Part shown: piece after piece, positions 60,012-64,000 of the stretch
How the letters are laid out: every line of letters begins with the position of its first letter
Numbering within the stretch: position 1 is the first letter of the stretch
Assembly (NCBI GenBank): GCA_947479935.1
Contig: CANKBG010000009.1
Span: 1-64,000, forward strand
Direction of reading: 5' to 3'
DNA: 64,000 nt
DNA from: Comamonadaceae bacterium
Lineage (GTDB): Bacteria > Pseudomonadota > Gammaproteobacteria > Burkholderiales > Burkholderiaceae_C
Position numbers and translations under genes: made by a program
The notes under the pieces: generated by a model
Told to the model about the DNA's origin: nothing
Databases searched by the model: none
What the model saw: the letters and a program-made list of their open reading frames with translations, nothing else

Positions 60012-61219
60012 GTGGGACGACCTGCGCGAATGAAGCGAGCAATGCGCTCTGCGGCTTCAAGGCATTCTGCAGTTTCTGCAACCAAGGCCATGCGGACACG
60101 TCCTTGACCCGGATTTTTGCCATCGACGGTTCGGCCGATGTAACTGCCTGGTAAAACGGTGACGTTTTCAGTTGCGTAAAGTTCACGTGCAAAATCGGTG
60201 TCGCTTTTGTGCCATACGGCAGGCACGCCAGCCCACAGGTAAAAGCTGGCATCGGGTAGTTGAACATCCATGACTTTTGACAAGACCGGGGTAACTTGTG
60301 AAAATTTGGCGCGATAAAGATTGCGGTTTTCAATCACATGCGCTTCGTCGTTCCATGCAGCAATGCTAGCCGTTTGAACCACGCCACTCATGGCGCAGCC
60401 GTGGTAGGTGCGATACAGTAAAAAGTCTTTGATGATGTTGGCATCGCCCGCCACAAAACCACTTCGAAGTCCGGGAACGTTGCTTCTTTTGGACAGGCTG
60501 GTGAAGGCAATAAGTCGCTTGAAATCTTTGTGACCCAAGAGGCTTGCAGCCTCTAGGCCACCCAAGGGGGCTTCTTCGCGGAAATAGATTTCGCTGTAGC
60601 ACTCATCAGAGGCAATCACAAAGCCATACTTTTCACTTAATTCAAACAGTTTTTGCCATTCATTCAAGGGCATGACCTTGCCGGTGGGATTTCCTGGGGA
60701 ACACACAAAGACGAGTTGAGTTTTGGACCAAACTTCTGATGGAACGGCGTCCCAATCAGCAGAAAAGTCGTTTTCTGGGGCATTGGCCACATAAAAGGGC
60801 TCTGCACCGCCCAAAAGGGTGGCGCCCTCGTAGATTTGATAAAACGGGTTCGGACTGACCACTCTGGCACCAGGCTGGGTGGGATCGAGCACGGCTTGAG
60901 CCAATGAAAAAAGGGCCTCTCTTGAGCCGTTGACAGGCAAAATTTGAGAGGCAGCATTGATTTCAATCCCATAGCGGCGCATCAGCCATTGTGCGCAAGC
61001 TTCGCGCATGCGCAATTCACCTGCCGTGGCTGGGTAGCCAGAAAGTGCCGCATCGAGCGAGCCAATTAAGGCTTTTTTGATGAATTCTGGAGTGGCATGT
61101 TTGGGTTCGCCAATGCCTAAGCTAATGTGGGCGAGATGTGATGGAGGGGTGACGCCCGTAAATAACTGCCGGAGGCGTTCGAAGGGATAAGGCTGAAGGG
61201 TGGCCAATAGAGGATTCAT
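60008..61219 (-). CDS. dapC: Succinyldiaminopimelate transaminase
   Basis: A 403-residue class I PLP aminotransferase that makes N-succinyl-LL-DAP from glutamate and the keto acid, the step before DapE. The opening [20 protein letters not shown] is characteristic of betaproteobacterial Dap[18 protein letters not shown] is the cofactor region, [13 protein letters not shown] the Asn-containing loop, and [15 protein letters not shown] carries the PLP lysine. The ATG at 61219 has GGAGG directly adjacent, closer than ideal; a TTG 15 bases earlier is the only alternative. It is first in dapC-dapE-prmB and divergent from smc. Confidence 0.93.
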   Translation of the reverse strand: MNPLLATLQPYPFERLRQLFTGVTPPSHLAHISLGIGEPKHATPEFIKKALIGSLDAALSGYPATAGELRMREACAQWLMRRYGIEINAASQILPVNGSREALFSLAQAVLDPTQPGARVVSPNPFYQIYEGATLLGGAEPFYVANAPENDFSADWDAVPSEVWSKTQLVFVCSPGNPTGKVMPLNEWQKLFELSEKYGFVIASDECYSEIYFREEAPLGGLEAASLLGHKDFKRLIAFTSLSKRSNVPGLRSGFVAGDANIIKDFLLYRTYHGCAMSGVVQTASIAAWNDEAHVIENRNLYRAKFSQVTPVLSKVMDVQLPDASFYLWAGVPAVWHKSDTDFARELYATENVTVLPGSYIGRTVDGKNPGQGRVRMALVAETAECLEAAERIARFIRAGRPT

Positions 61220-61338
61220 CCTCCAATTATCCAAGATTGTGGCGGCCTTTTCTGTGTCAATTTCAGTTGTTTTACTTCCCTGAGAGGGGCCGCTGGTCGG
61301 TTAACATGGAGGCTTGCGGCACAAGGTGTGCCTTCTGC

Positions 61339-61362
61339 CCCAATTTCTGACCCAATTTCTGA
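61339..61362. repeat. Perfect 12-base tandem duplication upstream of smc
   Basis: CCCAATTTCTGA occurs twice without a gap (61339-61350 and 61351-61362), ending 5 bases before the GTG start of smc. It sits exactly where a ribosome site should be, and neither copy contains a Shine-Dalgarno sequence. A copy-number change here would shift the distance between any smc promoter and its start. Confidence 0.9.
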
Positions 61363-61367
61363 CTCTT

Positions 61368-64000
61368 GTGCGCCTCAATTCCATCAAATTATCTGGATTT
61401 AAATCCTTCGCAGAACCCACAAACTTCGTTCTACCTGGCCAGTTGGTAGGTGTTGTGGGCCCTAACGGTTGCGGCAAGTCCAACATCATGGATGCTTGCC
61501 GCTGGGTACTGGGTGAATCGAAGGCATCTGAATTGCGTGGTGAATCCATGCAAGACGTTATTTTTAATGGCACCAACACACGCAAACCGGCCAGTCGCGC
61601 CAGCGTTGAATTGGTTTTTGACAACGCCGATCACCGTGCCGGTGGTCAGTGGGGGCAGTTTGCCGAAATTGCAGTCAAACGTGTTTTAACGCGCGATGGC
61701 AACAGCAGTTATTACATCAACAATCAACCCGTTCGCAGGCGCGATGTACAAGACGTGTTTTTGGGGACTGGCTTGGGCCCACGTGCATACGCCATCATTG
61801 GTCAGGGCACCATCAGTCGAATCATTGAATCTCGCCCTGAAGAGTTGCGCTTATTTTTAGAAGAGGCTGCGGGCGTTTCAAAGTACAAAGAACGTCGGCG
61901 TGAAACTGAACATCGATTGTCAGACACTCGCGAAAATTTAACGCGTGTCGAAGACATCTTGCGGGAACTCAATGCCAATTTAGAAAAGCTTGAAAAACAA
62001 GCGGAGGTAGCCCAACGCTTTAATGATTTGAAAGCTGACAGTTCGCTCAAGCAGCAACAACTGTGGTTCTTCAAACGGTCTGATGCTGAATCTGATCAAG
62101 TCAAAATTAAAGCGGATGTAGACAAAGCTGTTATTGATCTAGAATCGCGAATTGCCGATTTAAGGCACGTCGAAGCCGACCTTGAAACCGTTCGCCAAGC
62201 GCACTATGCGGCCGGAGATCAAGTCAACCAAGCGCAAGGCCTGTTGTACGAAGCCACCGCTGAAGTGGGCCGCTTAGAGGCAGAAATTCGCTTTGTGGTG
62301 GAAGGTCGGCAGCGAGCTGAGCAGCGTTTGATTCAACTACAGTCGCAAACTGCTGATTGGTCTGACAGGCAAGCGCAAGCGCAAGCCGAATTGGCATCAC
62401 TGGCCGATCAAGCGCTACAAGCCGAAGATCAAACCATGACCTTGGCTGCGCAATTAGAAGATCAGTCTCAAGCTTTGCCTGAATTGGAAGAATTCCTTCG
62501 CCAAGCACAAGCCAAATCCAATGAGCAACGCGGCAGTGTGGTCCAAGTTCAACAACAAATTCAAGTGTTAGCGGCAGACCAACGCAACATTGAAGATCAA
62601 ACGCGTCAACTGACCCTGCGTCGCGAACGCTTGGTAGCCGATCGCAACGCGCTTGAAACGCCAGACGACCAGCGATTGGTCAGCTTGAAGGACCAGTTGG
62701 CGCAAGCCGATAGCGTGGCCAAGGAATCCAGTGCCAGATTGCAGGAACTAGAGGAGCAAACGCCCTTGCTAGACCAAGAGCGACGTGATCTGCAAAATAC
62801 TGTCAATGATGAATCGGCCAAGTTAGCAGACTTGTCTGCCAAAATTGAAGCCCTTAAATCGCTTCAAGAAAAAGTCAAGACCGACGGTAAATTGAAGCCT
62901 TGGTTGAACAAGCACGGTCTTGAAAATCTTCAAGGTTTGTGGCGCAAAATTCACATGGAAACGGGTTGGGAAAATGCCATGGAGTCGGCGTTGCGCGAGC
63001 GCTTGTCTTCCTTGGAAGTCTCTCGCCTTGACATGGTCAAAGCCTTTGCTGCCGATTCTCCGCCAGCCAAGTTGTCTTTTTATACGCCGCCAAATGCCAC
63101 GACCACGGCGGCGCGAAAAGGTTTGCCATCGGCATGTCGACCCTTGGCTGATTTACTTCGTTTATCAGATGCGGGGCTTTCTGCATTGCTCACCGACTGG
63201 CTTCAAGGTTATTTCACTGCACCTTCCTTGGAAGATGCCATGACTTGGCGCGATCAATTGCAAGGCAGTGAGTGCTTTGTCGTTCAAGCGGGTCATGCCA
63301 TTGGCAAAAATAGTGTCAGTTTTTATGCCCCCGATTCTGAGCAAGCGGGATTGTTGGCCCGTGCCCAAGACATTGAAAATTTTGAAAAGCATTTGCGTGC
63401 ACAAACACTGATTGCAGAAGAATCACGCACGGCTTCTGTTCGTTCAGAGGCTGCTTATTCCGAGGCGGCTCAACGCTTAATTTCAATACGCCAAGAAGCT
63501 TCTGAAGCGCAATCGAAAGCCCATGAATTGCAAGTTGAAACCTTGCGCCTCAGCCAATGGGCTGAGCAAACGCGTGCTCGAAGTGAGCAAATTACAGGCG
63601 ACATGTCCGAGGTTGACTTAAGCTTGGAAGACTTGCAAGAGCGCCGCATCACGGCAGAAGGTCGTTTTGAAGAACTCGACATGCAATTGGCTGACAGTCA
63701 AGAACGTCATGCCCAACTGGATGAGCGCGTAATTGAAGCTGAGCGCAAATTGTCAGAATGTCGAGAGCAACAAAGAACCCTGGAACGTTTAGCGCAAGAA
63801 GCAACTTTCTCGCAGCGAAGTTTGGAAGCTCGCCGGTCGGAACTTCAGCGCGGCATTGAAACTGCCGGACAGCAAATTGAATCCATAGCGGCAGAGCAAG
63901 AGCGTGCTAAAGATGAACTTTCGCGTTTAACCGATGCGGCAGCGCAAGCAGGTTTGCAAAATGCGTTGGCCATGAAAATGGAGCGCGAGCAAGTCTTGGG
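61368..64000 (+). CDS. smc: Chromosome segregation protein SMC (runs off right edge)
   Basis: The frame is open from the GTG at 61368 to the window end (877 codons seen; the C-terminal head is missing). SMC forms the condensin-like complex with ScpA/ScpB. The N-terminal ATPase head starts RLNSIKLSGFKSFAEPT, with Walker A GPNGCGKS (31-38). Coiled coil runs from about 170 to 500. The hinge domain lies at about 503-668 (starts near LENLQGLWRKIHMETGW). The returning coiled coil follows to the edge. The start is inferred from homology: GTG with no visible ribosome site, preceded by a 12-base tandem repeat. Divergent from dapC. Confidence 0.93.
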   Translation, partial: MRLNSIKLSGFKSFAEPTNFVLPGQLVGVVGPNGCGKSNIMDACRWVLGESKASELRGESMQDVIFNGTNTRKPASRASVELVFDNADHRAGGQWGQFAEIAVKRVLTRDGNSSYYINNQPVRRRDVQDVFLGTGLGPRAYAIIGQGTISRIIESRPEELRLFLEEAAGVSKYKERRRETEHRLSDTRENLTRVEDILRELNANLEKLEKQAEVAQRFNDLKADSSLKQQQLWFFKRSDAESDQVKIKADVDKAVIDLESRIADLRHVEADLETVRQAHYAAGDQVNQAQGLLYEATAEVGRLEAEIRFVVEGRQRAEQRLIQLQSQTADWSDRQAQAQAELASLADQALQAEDQTMTLAAQLEDQSQALPELEEFLRQAQAKSNEQRGSVVQVQQQIQVLAADQRNIEDQTRQLTLRRERLVADRNALETPDDQRLVSLKDQLAQADSVAKESSARLQELEEQTPLLDQERRDLQNTVNDESAKLADLSAKIEALKSLQEKVKTDGKLKPWLNKHGLENLQGLWRKIHMETGWENAMESALRERLSSLEVSRLDMVKAFAADSPPAKLSFYTPPNATTTAARKGLPSACRPLADLLRLSDAGLSALLTDWLQGYFTAPSLEDAMTWRDQLQGSECFVVQAGHAIGKNSVSFYAPDSEQAGLLARAQDIENFEKHLRAQTLIAEESRTASVRSEAAYSEAAQRLISIRQEASEAQSKAHELQVETLRLSQWAEQTRARSEQITGDMSEVDLSLEDLQERRITAEGRFEELDMQLADSQERHAQLDERVIEAERKLSECREQQRTLERLAQEATFSQRSLEARRSELQRGIETAGQQIESIAAEQERAKDELSRLTDAAAQAGLQNALAMKMEREQVL

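Noticed and set aside
1-64000. Mobile elements, prophage, CRISPR array or defence island
   Set aside because: No transposase, integrase, direct-repeat array, cas gene, restriction enzyme or toxin-antitoxin pair was seen, and every sizeable frame fits a metabolic or housekeeping family.

Overview
The window reads as an ordinary chromosomal segment of a betaproteobacterium, most likely Burkholderiales/Comamonadaceae (Limnohabitans-, Rhodoferax- or Polaromonas-like). This is inferred from the gene families: Bug/TctC solute receptors beside CoA-pathway genes, DUF3297, DUF1840 and DUF1993 proteins, a DUF1800 protein, purT, mnmH-selD, the dapC-dapE-prmB row, and start-stop coupled operons. Base composition looks even (near half GC). 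I see no phage, insertion sequence, CRISPR array, integron or rRNA operon. One tRNA is present.

Region by region. 1-3.9 kb: the start of a DUF1800 gene, small DUF3297 and carboxymuconolactone-decarboxylase-like genes, a class V aminotransferase and an MFS exporter. 3.9-10.2 kb: alkane monooxygenase (alkB) divergent from a two-gene unit of a lipoprotein-type alkylsulfatase and a GMC alcohol dehydrogenase, then an MFS gene coupled to a 71-codon ORF. 10.3-15.5 kb: nitroreductase with a terminator-like leader hairpin, purT, a hairpin-rich 383-base gap, a formylglycine-type sulfatase without a visible signal peptide, another MFS gene and a small Ala/Lys-rich exported protein. 15.7-19.6 kb: a fully coupled operon CoA-transferase, crotonase-fold protein, quinone oxidoreductase, Bug receptor. 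19.9-23.8 kb: transglutaminase-like protein, TlpA-like thioredoxin, mnmH and selD. 23.9-37.5 kb: Bug receptor, cupin, two M20 hydrolases, DUF1993, an aspartoacylase-like enzyme, a complete Dpp-type ABC importer and an FMN glutamate-synthase-like protein. This looks like uptake and hydrolysis of peptides or N-acyl amino acids. 37.6-40.1 kb: DUF1840, DUF192, icd and a small ORF. 40.2-47.4 kb: a molybdenum hydroxylase operon (FAD, 2Fe-2S and Mo subunits, alpha/beta hydrolase, crotonase, CoxG-like) divergent from a LysR regulator. 47.6-64 kb: housekeeping genes rng, msbA, tolB-pal-cpoB, a YeeE/YedE transporter, tcdA, tRNA-Lys, an ABC-F ATPase, prmB, dapE, dapC and the first two thirds of smc.

Working together: the lifestyle suggested is a heterotroph that scavenges alkanes, sulfate esters, CoA-activated organic acids, peptides and probably an aromatic or heterocyclic compound. 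The most interesting parts are (i) the alkB / alkylsulfatase / alcohol dehydrogenase locus, where two different routes would make the same product, a fatty alcohol; (ii) the molybdenum hydroxylase operon, which lacks the CO-dehydrogenase signature and must act on something else; (iii) the coupled CaiB-crotonase-QOR-Bug operon, whose crotonase lacks both catalytic glutamates; and (iv) several unexplained inverted repeats. None of these is proven to be a new system. All calls come from reading the sequence alone, and substrate assignments are inference.
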